A stretch of 64,000 bases of DNA, taken from the NCBI RefSeq assembly GCF_003432075.1, contig NZ_QWBU01000014.1, positions 1 to 64,000 of the forward strand. The letters run 5' to 3'. Both the position numbers and the translations under genes were made by a program. The DNA is from Shinella sp. WSJ-2 (GTDB lineage: Bacteria; Pseudomonadota; Alphaproteobacteria; Rhizobiales; Rhizobiaceae). The notes beneath the pieces are model-generated. The model had not been told where the DNA came from. It saw nothing but the letters and a program-made list of their open reading frames with translations, and searched no databases. Below are positions 40,819 to 50,172 of this stretch, piece by piece; within the stretch, counting starts at the first letter, position 1; every line of letters begins with the position of its first letter.

Positions 40819-41703
40819 ATGTCGCGCCATCAGCCCAAGAACCCCGCCATGGACCTTCTGATCGAGACGCTCGATCTCGAGCAGCTCGAGGTGCGGCTCT
40901 TTCGCGGCAAGAGCCCGCAGGCCGGCTGGCAGCGGGTTTTCGGCGGGCAGGTGATTGGCCAGGCGCTGGTGGCGGCGACGCGCACGGTGGAAGAAGGGCG
41001 CTTCGTGCATTCCCTGCACGCCTATTTCGTACGGCCTGGTGATCCCTCCGTGCCGATCATCTACGATGTGGAGAACATCCGCGACGGCGGCTCCTTTGCC
41101 ACGCGCCGCGTTACCGCCATCCAGCACGGCAAGCCGATTTACTTCATGACCGCCTCCTTCCAGGATGACGAGGATGGGTTTGAGCATCAGGCGCCGATGC
41201 CGGATGTGCCGATGCCTGAAACGCTGCTCGGGGAGGCGGAGCTCAAGGAGCGGTTCCTGACCCAGGCACCCTCCCATATCCGTGCCTATTGGGAACGCCC
41301 GCGGCCGATCGAGCTGCGTCCCGTCGCGCTCGACCACTATTTTTCTACCGAGAAGCTGGAGCCGAACCAGGACATCTGGGTGCGCACGACCGGGCCGGTG
41401 CCGGCCGAGCGGCATTTGCAGGCGGCGGTGCTCGCCTATCTCTCCGACATGACGCTGCTCGACACCTCGCTCTTCGCGCACGGCACCTCCGTGCTGGACC
41501 GCAGGCTGCAGGTGGCGAGCCTAGACCACGCTATGTGGTTCCATCGCCCGCCGGTTCTCGACGACTGGCTGCTCTACAGCCAGGACAGCCCCTCGGCTTT
41601 CGGAGGGCGCGGCATGACGCGTGGCGCAATTTTCAGCCGTTCCGGCACCCTTCTTGCCTCCGTTGCCCAGGAGGGGTTGATTCGGAAAAAGGCAACTGAT
41701 TAA
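40819..41703 (+). CDS. tesB: Acyl-CoA thioesterase II
   Basis: A 294-residue TesB with the double hot-dog fold. Visible: LETLDLEQLE-type start, GKSPQAGWQRVFGGQVIGQALVAATRTV, SLHAYFVRPGDPSVPIIYDVENIRDGGSFATRRVTAIQHGKPIYFMTASFQ, and the C-terminal SLDHAMWFHRPPVLDDWLLYSQDSPSAFGGRGMTRGAIF with the catalytic aspartate region. It hydrolyses medium to long acyl-CoAs. Three ATGs are possible (40798, 40819, 40849); I use 40819, which has GGAG ten bases upstream. Confidence 0.92.
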   Translation: MSRHQPKNPAMDLLIETLDLEQLEVRLFRGKSPQAGWQRVFGGQVIGQALVAATRTVEEGRFVHSLHAYFVRPGDPSVPIIYDVENIRDGGSFATRRVTAIQHGKPIYFMTASFQDDEDGFEHQAPMPDVPMPETLLGEAELKERFLTQAPSHIRAYWERPRPIELRPVALDHYFSTEKLEPNQDIWVRTTGPVPAERHLQAAVLAYLSDMTLLDTSLFAHGTSVLDRRLQVASLDHAMWFHRPPVLDDWLLYSQDSPSAFGGRGMTRGAIFSRSGTLLASVAQEGLIRKKATD

Positions 41704-41826
41704 ATTTCATTCATAATACTAATATCGCCTATATTTTAATCATTCGTGGTGACGATTTTTTGCGCCGCAGCATAAGAGCTATTTTTATCGTTTGAAAATC
41801 AGCGCGTTAGCTCAGCCGTTCGAATC

Positions 41827-41842
41827 TGGCACGCCCTTTGAA
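41827..41842 (+). promoter_or_regulatory. Sigma-54 (RpoN) promoter of glnK-amtB
   Basis: TGGCACG-CCCT-TTGAA matches the -24/-12 consensus TGGCACG-N4-TTGCA with correct GG-to-TG spacing. It lies 83 bases before glnK, the position expected for nitrogen-starvation control through NtrC. No clear NtrC site was seen further upstream. Confidence 0.85.
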
Positions 41843-41924
41843 TGTGTAGGTCTCAGTCGTTGCGTTTGCCAACGGCAAGGAGATGGCCCCGGCTGGGGGA
41901 CAAGCACGAAGGATGGGAAACCAG

Positions 41925-42263
41925 ATGAAAATCGTAATGGCCATTATCAAGCCGTTCAAACTCGATGAGGTGCGCGAAGCCCTCACCGCCGTTGGCATCC
42001 AGGGCCTGACCGTGACCGAAGTGAAGGGTTACGGGCGCCAGAAGGGTCACACGGAAATCTACCGCGGCACCGAATATGCCGTCAGCTTCCTGCCGAAACT
42101 GAAGATCGAGATCGCCGTGCCGGGCGACCTTGCCGACAAGGCCGTCGAGGCGATCGCCTCTGCCGCCAAGACCGGCCAGATCGGCGACGGCAAGATCTTC
42201 GTCTACGCCATCGACCATGCCGTGCGCATCCGCACCGGCGAAACCGATACCGAAGCGCTCTAA
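41925..42263 (+). CDS. glnK: PII nitrogen regulatory protein GlnK
   Basis: A 112-residue PII protein. The T-loop with the uridylylation site Y51 reads HTEIYRGTEYAVSFLPK; the B-loop is TGQIGDGKIFV and the C-loop signature AVRIRTGE is intact. PII trimers sense 2-oxoglutarate, ATP/ADP and glutamine (by uridylylation through GlnD) and here would gate AmtB at the membrane. The ATG at 41925 (MKIVMAIIKPFKL) is the family start. It precedes amtB by 30 bases under one sigma-54 promoter, so glnK is a better name than glnB. Confidence 0.96.
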   Translation: MKIVMAIIKPFKLDEVREALTAVGIQGLTVTEVKGYGRQKGHTEIYRGTEYAVSFLPKLKIEIAVPGDLADKAVEAIASAAKTGQIGDGKIFVYAIDHAVRIRTGETDTEAL

Positions 42264-42293
42264 GCAAACGGCCTTTCAGGGAGCCCAGTTACA

Positions 42294-43655
42294 ATGTCGT
42301 CATTCAAGCTTTCTCACACCCTTTCCCGCGTGGCTGCCGCCACGGCGGCCGTGTTTGCGCCCGTGGTCGCCTTCGCGCAGGAAACCGCGCCCGCTGCCAC
42401 CGAAGCCGCTGCCGCAGCGCCCGTTCCGGACAAGGCCGATACGGTCTTCATGTTCGTCGCAACGCTGCTCGTATTCTTCATGCTGATCCCAGGCCTCGCT
42501 TTGTTCTACGGCGGCCTGGTGCGCGCCAAAAACATGCTGTCCGTCCTCATGCAGTGCACCGTTATCGGCGCCGTCATGATGATTGTCTGGGTCACCTATG
42601 GCTATTCCTTCGCCTTCGGCGGCTCGACGAGCCCCTATTTCGGCGGCTTCGCCAAGATGTTCCTGTCGGGTGTGACCGTCGATAGCACCGCGGCGACCTT
42701 CTCCGAGGGCGTGGTCATTCCGGAATACATCTTCATGCTGTTCCAGATGACCTTCGCCGCCCTGACGCCGGCACTGATCATCGGCGCCTTCGCCGAACGC
42801 ATCAAGTTCTCGGCCGTTATCCTGTTTACCGTGCTCTGGGCCACCTTCGTCTATTTCCCGATCGCCCACATGGTCTGGGACGGCAACGGTCTGATCTTCA
42901 ACATGGGCGCGCTTGATTTCGCCGGCGGTACCGTCGTTCACATCAATGCCGGCGTTGCAGGCCTCATCGGCGCGATCATGGTCGGCAAGCGCACCGGCTT
43001 CGGCAAGGACATGATGGCCCCCCACTCCATGACGCTCACCCTCGTCGGTGCCGCCATGCTGTGGTTCGGCTGGTTCGGCTTCAACGCCGGCTCCAACCTC
43101 GAAGCCTCGGGCGGCGCAGTTCTCGCCACCGTCAACACCTTCGTCGCCACCGCTGCCGCCATTCTCGCCTGGTCGGTGGTCGAAGCCTTCACCCGCGGCA
43201 AGGCCTCGCTGCTCGGTGCCGCCTCGGGCATGATCGCCGGCCTCGTCGTCGTCACCCCGGCGGCCGGCTCCGTCGGTCCGTTCGGCGCCATCGTGCTCGG
43301 CCTCATTGTCTCGCCGATCTGCTACTTCTTCGTCGCCGTCGTGAAGAACAAGTTCGGCTACGACGACACGGCCGACGTGTTCGGCGTCCATGGCGTCGGT
43401 GGCCTCGTCGGCGCGCTCGGCACGGGCATCTTCACCGCCCCGTCGCTCGGCGGCACGGGTGCGGCCGATTTCTCGATCGCCTCGCAGTTCATGACGCAGC
43501 TCACCGCCGTCGTCATCACCATCGTCTGGTGCGGCGTCGTCTCGGCCATCCTCTACAAGGTCGTCGATCTGATCGTGGGTCTGCGCGTCTCGGTCGAAGC
43601 CGAACGCGAAGGTCTCGACCTCTCGTCGCACGGTGAAGCCGCTTACCACTCGTAA
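42294..43655 (+). CDS. amtB: Ammonium transporter
   Basis: A 453-residue Amt channel with an N-terminal signal peptide (about 1-25, ending AFAQ) and eleven membrane helices. Typical stretches are LFYGGLVRAKNMLSVLMQC, LALTPALIIGAFAERIKF, HMVWDGNGLIFNMGALDFAGGTVVHINAGVAGL with a pore histidine, WFGWFGFNAGSN and DVFGVHGVGGLVGALGTGIF with the second pore histidine. It takes up ammonium under nitrogen limitation; GlnK binds its cytoplasmic face. A long acidic C-tail ends the protein, and a strong terminator follows at 43723. Confidence 0.97.
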   Translation: MSSFKLSHTLSRVAAATAAVFAPVVAFAQETAPAATEAAAAAPVPDKADTVFMFVATLLVFFMLIPGLALFYGGLVRAKNMLSVLMQCTVIGAVMMIVWVTYGYSFAFGGSTSPYFGGFAKMFLSGVTVDSTAATFSEGVVIPEYIFMLFQMTFAALTPALIIGAFAERIKFSAVILFTVLWATFVYFPIAHMVWDGNGLIFNMGALDFAGGTVVHINAGVAGLIGAIMVGKRTGFGKDMMAPHSMTLTLVGAAMLWFGWFGFNAGSNLEASGGAVLATVNTFVATAAAILAWSVVEAFTRGKASLLGAASGMIAGLVVVTPAAGSVGPFGAIVLGLIVSPICYFFVAVVKNKFGYDDTADVFGVHGVGGLVGALGTGIFTAPSLGGTGAADFSIASQFMTQLTAVVITIVWCGVVSAILYKVVDLIVGLRVSVEAEREGLDLSSHGEAAYHS

Positions 43656-43722
43656 AAAGATCGCGGCGGCCTGCGGGCCGTCGCCACGCACCCGTCGCGG
43701 CCTGGGAAACCAGACCGCCCTT

Positions 43723-43750
43723 GGCCCGGACCCTGGTCCGGGCCCTTTTC
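43723..43750 (+). terminator. Terminator of glnK-amtB
   Basis: Ten-pair stem GGCCCGGACC / GGTCCGGGCC (43723-43744) followed by CTTTTCGTTT. Confidence 0.85.
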
Positions 43751-43889
43751 GTTTACGCACGTGAAACCATGACAGGGGGTGGCATGGTTAACGCGCCATT
43801 AAAACTTCCTTCGTAGGGTTTGCAGTCAGGCACATCCGCGAATCGCGCGGAGATGTGGGTATTCCATTGCGTGGGCACAGGCTGAAACC

Positions 43890-46562
43890 ATGAGCAGAAG
43901 CATTTCGGCAGGGCTGGACAACCGTCACGACCGTTTCGTTCTGTCGGCATTCGTCTGGCGGCAGGTGCAGGTCCTTTTCGGGCTCGCGATATTCCTCGGC
44001 CTCGCCTTGGCGATCGCAGCACTCTCCACCTGGAATGTCTCCGACCCCAGCCTGTCCTATGCCTCGAGCGGCACGCCGGTGAACCTGCTCGGTTATCCCG
44101 GTGCCGTCTTCGCCGATATCTTCATGCAGTTCTTCGGCCTTGCCAGCGTGATCGCACTGCTGCCGGTCGTCGCCTGGGCGATCGGGCTGATCAGCGGCCG
44201 CCGGTTCAACCGCATTCCGCAGCGCGCGGCGGCTTGGCTCGGCGGCGCGATCCTTGCTTCGGCGGCGCTTGCCTGCGTGCCTGGTCCGGTGACCTGGCCA
44301 CTGCCGACGGGGCTCGGCGGCGTCTTCGGCGACATGATCCTGCGTTTCCCCGCCCTCTTCACCGGCGCCTACCCGACGGGCATGCTGGCCAGCATCCTCG
44401 GCGGCATCATCGCCCTTCCGGCGGCCTGGCTGATGGTGTTCAGTGCCGGCCTTGTCGGCACGGTGACGATCGACGATGAAGAGGACTTCGCGCCGGCTCC
44501 TGTCCAGAGCCGCGCTCGTACGGTTGCCGAGGAAGAGGAAGACGAAGAGCGGGAAGGCCCGCTCACCGTGTTTGCCGGCGCGATGACGCATGCCTGGTAT
44601 ACTGGACAGGCGCGCGTTCGCCGCATCTTCGGCCTGACTGGCCAGCGCCGCAAGGCGCGCGGTATCGAGCAGCCCTATGATTTCAACGAGGACGAATTCG
44701 GCACGCTGAACGAGCCGGTGCGCGCCCGCGCGGCAACCCGTTCCGGCGAACGCGTCGAGCCTTCGATGGACGGCCGCCGTGCCGTCGAGGCCCCGTCGAT
44801 CGCGCTCGACGACGAGGACGGCGATCTGCCTTTCGATACGCACGAGCGCCTGGCGCATCCGAGCGGCATTCTGCCGGATGACGATTCCGACGACATCGCC
44901 GCCGACTGGGCGCCGCGCCGCGCACCGGCCCGCCAGGCGGCATCGGCGGCCAGCGCCCGCGTAGCACCCGCTGCGTCACGCCCGAAGCCCGGCCAGCGGA
45001 TCGATCGTGAAGCGCAGTCCTCCTTCGTCGGCGCCGAGGGCTTCCAGCTGCCGCCGATCCATCTGCTCGCCGAGCCGCGCGGCCAGGTCCGCGATGCGAC
45101 GCTCTCGGCCGATGCGCTCGAACAGAATGCCCGCATGCTGGAAGGCGTGCTGGAGGATTTCGGGGTCAAGGGCGAGATCATCCATGTCCGTCCCGGTCCA
45201 GTCGTCACCCTCTATGAGCTGGAGCCGGCGCCCGGCATCAAGTCGTCGCGCGTCATCGGCCTTGCCGACGATATCGCCCGCTCGATGAGCGCGATCGCCG
45301 CCCGCGTCGCCGTCGTGCCCGGCCGCAACGCCATCGGTATCGAACTGCCCAACCAGAGCCGCGAAACGGTCTATCTGCGCGAACTCATCGCCTCGCGCGA
45401 TTTCGAGACGTCAAAAGCCCGCCTTGCCATGGCGCTCGGCAAGACGATCGGCGGCGAGCCCGTTATTTCCGACATCGCCAAGATGCCGCACCTGCTCGTT
45501 GCGGGTACCACCGGCTCGGGTAAATCCGTCGCGATCAACACCATGATCCTGTCGCTGCTCTACCGCCTGAAGCCGGAGCAGTGCCGCCTGATCATGATCG
45601 ACCCCAAGATGCTCGAACTCTCCGTCTATGACGGCATCCCGCATCTGCTCTCTCCCGTCGTCACCGATCCGAAGAAGGCCGTCGTCGCCTTGAAGTGGAC
45701 GGTGCGCGAGATGGAGGAGCGCTACAAGAAGATGTCGAAGATCGGCGTGCGCAATATCGACGGCTTCAACAGCCGTGTCGAGCAGGCACTGGCCAAGGGC
45801 GAGACGATCACCCGCACTGTGCAGACCGGCTTCGACCGCCAGACCGGGGAGGCCATGTACGAGACGGAGGAATTCGATCTCCAGCCGATGCCCTATATCG
45901 TCGTGATCATCGACGAAATGGCCGACCTGATGATGGTTGCCGGCAAGGATATCGAAGGCGCCGTGCAGCGTCTGGCACAGATGGCGCGCGCCGCGGGCAT
46001 TCATGTCATCATGGCGACGCAGCGTCCGTCGGTCGATGTGATCACCGGCACGATCAAGGCGAATTTCCCGACACGCATCTCCTTCCAGGTGACGTCGAAG
46101 ATCGATAGCCGCACCATTCTTGGCGAACAGGGCGCCGAACAGCTGCTCGGCATGGGCGACATGCTGTACATGGCCGGCGGCGGGCGCATTCAGCGTGTGC
46201 ACGGTCCGTTTGTCTCGGATGGCGAGGTGGAAGCCGTTGTCGCGCATCTCAAGGCGCAGGGCGCGCCGCAATATCTCGATGCCATCACCCAGGATGACGA
46301 CGAGGACGGCGACGACGGGCATGGTCCGGCCGGTACGGCGAACCTAGAGGATTCCGACGATCCCTACGACCAGGCGGTCGCCGTGGTGCTGCGCGACGGC
46401 AAGGCCTCGACATCCTATATCCAGCGCCGTCTCGGCATCGGCTACAACCGCGCCGCCTCGCTGATCGAACGCATGGAGAAGGAGGGACTGATCGGCCCCG
46501 CCAACCACGCCGGAAAGCGCGAAATCCTCGTGCCGACGGAAGACGAAATTTCGGGACGATGA
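43890..46562 (+). CDS. ftsK: DNA translocase FtsK
   Basis: An 890-residue FtsK. The N-terminal quarter has four membrane helices (about 25-46, 70-95, 110-130, 150-190), followed by an acidic, poorly conserved linker (about 195-385), then the motor: Walker A GTTGSGKS near 538-545, Walker [14 protein letters not shown], and [34 protein letters not shown]. The C-terminal winged-helix gamma domain ([38 protein letters not shown]) reads KOPS-type DNA signals. FtsK pumps chromosome ends through the septum and activates XerCD at dif. The linker is short compared with E. coli, as usual for this class. Confidence 0.96.
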   Translation: MSRSISAGLDNRHDRFVLSAFVWRQVQVLFGLAIFLGLALAIAALSTWNVSDPSLSYASSGTPVNLLGYPGAVFADIFMQFFGLASVIALLPVVAWAIGLISGRRFNRIPQRAAAWLGGAILASAALACVPGPVTWPLPTGLGGVFGDMILRFPALFTGAYPTGMLASILGGIIALPAAWLMVFSAGLVGTVTIDDEEDFAPAPVQSRARTVAEEEEDEEREGPLTVFAGAMTHAWYTGQARVRRIFGLTGQRRKARGIEQPYDFNEDEFGTLNEPVRARAATRSGERVEPSMDGRRAVEAPSIALDDEDGDLPFDTHERLAHPSGILPDDDSDDIAADWAPRRAPARQAASAASARVAPAASRPKPGQRIDREAQSSFVGAEGFQLPPIHLLAEPRGQVRDATLSADALEQNARMLEGVLEDFGVKGEIIHVRPGPVVTLYELEPAPGIKSSRVIGLADDIARSMSAIAARVAVVPGRNAIGIELPNQSRETVYLRELIASRDFETSKARLAMALGKTIGGEPVISDIAKMPHLLVAGTTGSGKSVAINTMILSLLYRLKPEQCRLIMIDPKMLELSVYDGIPHLLSPVVTDPKKAVVALKWTVREMEERYKKMSKIGVRNIDGFNSRVEQALAKGETITRTVQTGFDRQTGEAMYETEEFDLQPMPYIVVIIDEMADLMMVAGKDIEGAVQRLAQMARAAGIHVIMATQRPSVDVITGTIKANFPTRISFQVTSKIDSRTILGEQGAEQLLGMGDMLYMAGGGRIQRVHGPFVSDGEVEAVVAHLKAQGAPQYLDAITQDDDEDGDDGHGPAGTANLEDSDDPYDQAVAVVLRDGKASTSYIQRRLGIGYNRAASLIERMEKEGLIGPANHAGKREILVPTEDEISGR

Positions 46563-46686
46563 CGGGGAACGGAGTGCCTTCTGCGACGTTTCGACCGGCA
46601 AGTCTCGCGCCATTATTTCTGCTTGGGCTGAATGCCATTATGGCGCCGCGTTTGGCCCGCATGAAAAACGCATGAAGGAGACCAAG

Positions 46687-47337
46687 ATGAACCGATCCGA
46701 AAAAGCCGGTACGCTGACGCGCCGCGGCTTCACCGGCCTCATGGCCCTGACATTCTCTGCCGGCCTTTCGCTGCTGTCGCCCGTCGAGGCCTCCGCGCAG
46801 GCCAGCGCCGCCGCCCAGAAGATCGCCGATCACTTCGCTTCGGTGAAGACCATGGCCGGCGAATTCGTGCAGTTCGGTCCGCGCGGCGAGCAGACCGGCG
46901 GCAAGTTCTTCATAGACCGTCCGGGGAAGATTCGCTTCAATTACGAAGACCCCTCGCCGATGCGTGTGATCGCCGACGGTCGATCCGTCGTCATCGGCAA
47001 CCGCAAGCTCAAGACCTGGGATCTCTACCCGCTCTCCAAGACGCCGCTGAACTTGCTGCTCGGCAACAAGATTGACCTCTCGGCCAAAATGGTGCGCTCT
47101 GTGAAGGAAGAGGCCGATCTGACGACGATCGTGCTCGGCGATCGCAACATGTTCGGTGATTCGACCATTACCATGATGTTCGACCCGAAGACCTATGATC
47201 TGCGCCAGTGGACGATCACCGACGCTCAGGGCAAGGACACGTCGGTGATGATCTTCAACGTGAAGACAGGCATTCCCCTCGACGACAAGGTGTTCACGAT
47301 CCCCTATGACGAGGTTCGCCAGCGCGGCGCCAAATAA
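46687..47337 (+). CDS. lolA: Outer-membrane lipoprotein carrier protein LolA
   Basis: A 216-residue LolA that ferries lipoproteins across the periplasm from LolCDE. The mature part matches the family: ADHFASVKTMAGEFVQFGPRGEQTGGKFFIDRPGKIRFNYEDPSPMRVIADGRSVVIGNRKLKTWDLYPLSKTPL. The signal peptide contains TRRGFTG before a hydrophobic stretch and a cut site near ASAQA, so it looks like a Tat rather than Sec signal. I start it at the ATG 46687, with AAGGAG upstream. It lies after ftsK, a common neighbour. Confidence 0.92.
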   Translation: MNRSEKAGTLTRRGFTGLMALTFSAGLSLLSPVEASAQASAAAQKIADHFASVKTMAGEFVQFGPRGEQTGGKFFIDRPGKIRFNYEDPSPMRVIADGRSVVIGNRKLKTWDLYPLSKTPLNLLLGNKIDLSAKMVRSVKEEADLTTIVLGDRNMFGDSTITMMFDPKTYDLRQWTITDAQGKDTSVMIFNVKTGIPLDDKVFTIPYDEVRQRGAK

Positions 47338-47381
47338 TCGGCGTTTCCGTTCAGCTGGAAATGCTCTAAGACGCCCTGAAA

Positions 47382-47411
47382 CCGGCCCGCTCGACGGGCC
47401 GGATGCTTTTT
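47382..47411 (+). terminator. Terminator of lolA
   Basis: CCGGCCCG-CTCGA-CGGGCCGG (47382-47402) followed by ATGCTTTTT, 44 bases after the lolA stop. Confidence 0.8.
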
Positions 47412-47425
47412 GAGGCGGACCCGGC

Positions 47426-48232
47426 ATGGCACTTTCGATCGCGACCTGGAACATCAACTCCGTGCGGCTGCGCATGCCGCTCGTCGAGCATTTCCTGAAG
47501 ACTTTCGCGCCCGATATCCTGTGCCTGCAGGAAACCAAGTGCCCGAACGACCAGTTTCCCTCCAAACCGCTGAAGGCGCTCGGTTACGAGCATATCGTCA
47601 TGCATGGCCAGAAGGGCTATCACGGCGTCGCCACCATCTCCCGTCTGCCGCTGACCGAGATCGTCGAGCGGCGCGACTATTGCGGCGTCGGCGATGCACG
47701 CCACGTCTCGGTGCTCCTGCATCACGGCGGCAAGTCGATCCGCGTGCACAATTTCTATGTGCCGGCCGGCGGCGACGAGCCCGACCGCACGATCAACGCG
47801 AAATTCGGCCACAAACTTGATTTCATCGAGGAGATGAAGCTCCTGCATGCCGAAGCCGAGGCCGGGATTTCCTCGATCCTCGTCGGCGATCTCAACATCG
47901 CGCCGCTGGAGCACGATGTCTGGTCGCACAAGCAGCTCCTTAAGATTGTCAGCCATACGCCGGTCGAGACCGCAGGTCTGATCGAGGTAATGACCAAGGG
48001 TGCTTGGGTGGATCTGATGCGCCGCAAGGTGCCCGCGGAGCAGAAGCTTTATACGTGGTGGAGCTACCGCTCGGCCGACTGGCAGGCCGCCAACAAGGGC
48101 CGCCGCCTCGACCATATCTGGTCGTCCGCCGATCTCGACCCGCATCTCACCAACATTTCCGTCATCCGCGAAGCGCGCGGCTGGGAGCGGCCCTCGGACC
48201 ACGTGCCTGTCATCGCTGAGTTTGATTTCTAA
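47426..48232 (+). CDS. xthA: Exodeoxyribonuclease III
   Basis: A 268-residue AP endonuclease/3'-5' exonuclease of the EEP fold for base excision repair. Active-site motifs in order: IATWNINSVRLR (metal-binding Asn), LCLQETKCPNDQFP (metal-binding Glu), the YHGVATISR strand, VHNFYVPAGG, SILVGDLNIAP with the Asp-Asn pair, and the C-terminal RRLDHIWSS and PSDHVPVIAEF with the catalytic histidine. It ends four bases from the convergent cyclic-nucleotide-domain gene. Confidence 0.95.
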   Translation: MALSIATWNINSVRLRMPLVEHFLKTFAPDILCLQETKCPNDQFPSKPLKALGYEHIVMHGQKGYHGVATISRLPLTEIVERRDYCGVGDARHVSVLLHHGGKSIRVHNFYVPAGGDEPDRTINAKFGHKLDFIEEMKLLHAEAEAGISSILVGDLNIAPLEHDVWSHKQLLKIVSHTPVETAGLIEVMTKGAWVDLMRRKVPAEQKLYTWWSYRSADWQAANKGRRLDHIWSSADLDPHLTNISVIREARGWERPSDHVPVIAEFDF

Positions 48233-48235
48233 AAA

Positions 48236-48691
48236 TCAGGCGAAACGCCGGGCGAGGCCGCGCATCTGGGTGATCATCGCCGTGAGGTTCTCGCGGATCC
48301 GCGCATCGACCAGCACGGCGACGTCGGGATATTCCTCCAGCATGCGACGGAAGAGCGGGCGGTTGATGCGGATGACCTCGCTGTCCTCGCGCGCCACGGC
48401 GGTATATTTCCGCTCGACGGCGGAGATCATCGCCAGCTCCGACAACAGCGTGCCGTAGTCCGCGATGCCCTCTTCCTTCGTCGCGCCGTCTCGCAGCGTC
48501 GAGGTAAGCTGGAACGAGCCGTGGGCGACGACGAAGCCGCAATCGGCCGAGGTGCCCTCGCGAAACAGCGTCTGGCCCTCGACCAGCCGGCGGCGTTCGG
48601 CGCCGAAGGCCATAAGCCGTAGCTTGTCATCGGCAAGACCCGTGAACAGCGGCACGCGGGCGAGAAGGGCGATGTCGTCGCTGAGAGCCAC
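48236..48691 (-). CDS. Cyclic nucleotide-binding domain protein without DNA-binding domain
   Basis: A 151-residue protein consisting of one CRP-like cNMP-binding beta-barrel (VPLFTGLADDKLRLMAFGAERRRLVEGQTLFREGTSADCGFVVAHGSFQLT) plus a C-terminal helix. There is no helix-turn-helix, so it is not a CRP/FNR regulator as such. The phosphate-binding cassette region (LLSELAMISAVERKYTAVA) lacks the classic GE-x5-RA(A/T) arrangement, so ligand binding is doubtful. It lies 16 bases after the response-regulator gene on the same strand, and the two may work together. Confidence 0.85.
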   Translation of the reverse strand: MALSDDIALLARVPLFTGLADDKLRLMAFGAERRRLVEGQTLFREGTSADCGFVVAHGSFQLTSTLRDGATKEEGIADYGTLLSELAMISAVERKYTAVAREDSEVIRINRPLFRRMLEEYPDVAVLVDARIRENLTAMITQMRGLARRFA

Positions 48692-48707
48692 GGCGGGGGG
48701 TTCCTGA

Positions 48708-49391
48708 TTACGGTACGATCTTGTAGCCGCCGTTCTCTGTCACGAGAATCTCGGCATTGGAAGGGTCGCGCTCGATCTTCTGGCGCAGGCGATAGACGTG
48801 GGTTTCCAGCGTGTGGGTCGTTACGCCGGAATTGTAGCCCCAGACCTCTTCCAGGAGCACGTCGCGCGTCACCACCTTCTGGTCGGCGCGGTAGAGATAG
48901 CGGATGATCGCCGCTTCCTTTTCCGTCAGCCGGATCTTCTGGCCGTTTTCCAGCGTCAGCAGCTTTTGGCCGGGCTTGAACGTGTAGGGACCGACGGTGA
49001 AGGTGGCGTCCTCGCTGCTTTCGTGCTGGCGCAGCTGCGCGCGGATGCGGGCAAGGAGCACGGCGAAGCGGAAGGGCTTCGTCACATAGTCGTTGGCGCC
49101 GGCTTCGAGGCCGAGGATCGTGTCCGAATCCGTGTCGTGGCCGGTCAGCATGATGATCGGCGCCTTGAAGGCGCCCTTGCGCAGAAGCTTGACCGCTTCG
49201 CGGCCATCCATGTCGGGCAGGCCGACATCCATGATGAGCAGGTCGATCTGGTTGGCGCGCGCCGTCTGGATGCCCTTGCCGGCGGTCGTTTCCTCCAGCG
49301 TCGTGAATTCCTCGTAGAGCGAAAGCTGCTCGACGAGCGTCTCGCGAAGGTCGTTGTCGTCGTCGACAAGAAGGATCGTGCGGGATGTCAT
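48708..49391 (-). CDS. OmpR/PhoB-family response regulator, possibly CenR-like
   Basis: A 227-residue response regulator. Receiver: ILLVDDDNDLRE with the acidic pocket, IDLLIMDVGLPDMDG with the phosphorylated aspartate, IIMLTGHDTDSDTILGLEAGANDYVTKPF with the conserved Thr and Lys. The C-terminal OmpR-type winged helix ends RDVLLEEVWGYNSGVTTHTLETHVYRLRQKIE. No sensor kinase is next to it. By overall sequence it resembles the essential cell-envelope regulator CenR of alphaproteobacteria, but I cannot confirm this without alignment. The ATG at 49391 gives the family length. Confidence 0.88.
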   Translation of the reverse strand: MTSRTILLVDDDNDLRETLVEQLSLYEEFTTLEETTAGKGIQTARANQIDLLIMDVGLPDMDGREAVKLLRKGAFKAPIIMLTGHDTDSDTILGLEAGANDYVTKPFRFAVLLARIRAQLRQHESSEDATFTVGPYTFKPGQKLLTLENGQKIRLTEKEAAIIRYLYRADQKVVTRDVLLEEVWGYNSGVTTHTLETHVYRLRQKIERDPSNAEILVTENGGYKIVP

Positions 49392-49523
49392 GCGTTTCCT
49401 CTCGGCATTTCTGAGCAAAGTAAGGGAGTTAGGGCCAAAATTCAAATGGAAGGGACGGCCTTCGCGGCCTATGGTCGGCCTAGCCAGTCGAATTGTGGCA
49501 TGGCGGGACTATGGCAGGGACGA

Positions 49524-50069
49524 ATGCGGCGGATCACATCTCCTAAACAATCCGTGAAGACTATTGTGGTGCGGCCGGCGCCAGGCAGAAAGGCGCGCGC
49601 TATCGTGCAGGTCGGGCCGCTGCGCATACCCGCCGCCATCGGCCGTTCGGGGCGGACCAGCCGCAAGCGCGAGGGCGACGGCGCAACGCCGATCGCGGCC
49701 ATGAAAGTGCTCTCCGGCTTCCTGCGCGGCGACCGGCTCGGCCAGCCGAAGACGGCGCTGCCGCTCAAGCGCACCCGCCCGTCGATGCTGTGGTGCGACG
49801 CGTCCGGCCACCCCAGCTACAACAGGCTCGTGCAGGCCCCCTTCGCGCCGAGCCATGAGGAGATGCAGCGCAAGGACGAGCTCTACGATCTCTGCCTCGT
49901 GCTCGACTGGAACGTGACGTCGCGCCGGCGCAATGCCGGTTCGGCGATCTTCTTTCACCTCATCCGCCCCGGCTACGAGCCGACGGCCGGGTGCGTGGCG
50001 GTTTCCCGGCCGGACATGCTGCGCATCCTGCCACATATGCGCCGCGGCACGGTCGTGCGCGTGCTCTGA
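49524..50069 (+). CDS. L,D-transpeptidase (YkuD) fold protein
   Basis: A 181-residue protein with the YkuD catalytic motif FFHLIRPGYEPTAGCVAVS, in which the histidine and cysteine are the expected catalytic pair. Earlier stretches KREGDGATPIAAMKVLSGF and WNVTSRRRNAGSAI match the cytoplasmic-looking short YkuD proteins of rhizobia. No signal peptide is seen, which is odd for a peptidoglycan cross-linking enzyme. I use the ATG at 49524 with GCAGGGA before it; an in-frame ATG at 49500 is the alternative. It is divergent from the response regulator. Confidence 0.85.
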   Translation: MRRITSPKQSVKTIVVRPAPGRKARAIVQVGPLRIPAAIGRSGRTSRKREGDGATPIAAMKVLSGFLRGDRLGQPKTALPLKRTRPSMLWCDASGHPSYNRLVQAPFAPSHEEMQRKDELYDLCLVLDWNVTSRRRNAGSAIFFHLIRPGYEPTAGCVAVSRPDMLRILPHMRRGTVVRVL

Positions 50070-50172
50070 CATTTTCTGCCGGCGGCGCTGAAATGGCAGC
50101 GGCCGCGACCTATATGCAGCCTCGCCTTCCCAAAACCCGCCCGGGTTCATCCCTTTTCATGGAGACATTCTC

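Noticed and set aside
41700-41826. NtrC binding dyad upstream of the sigma-54 promoter
   Set aside because: TGCGCCGCAGCA near 41760 is palindrome-like but too short and does not fit TGCAC-N7-GTGCA.
43753-43768. CACGTGAAAC resembling a parS half before ftsK
   Set aside because: Only 11 of 16 positions match and the left half of the palindrome is destroyed.
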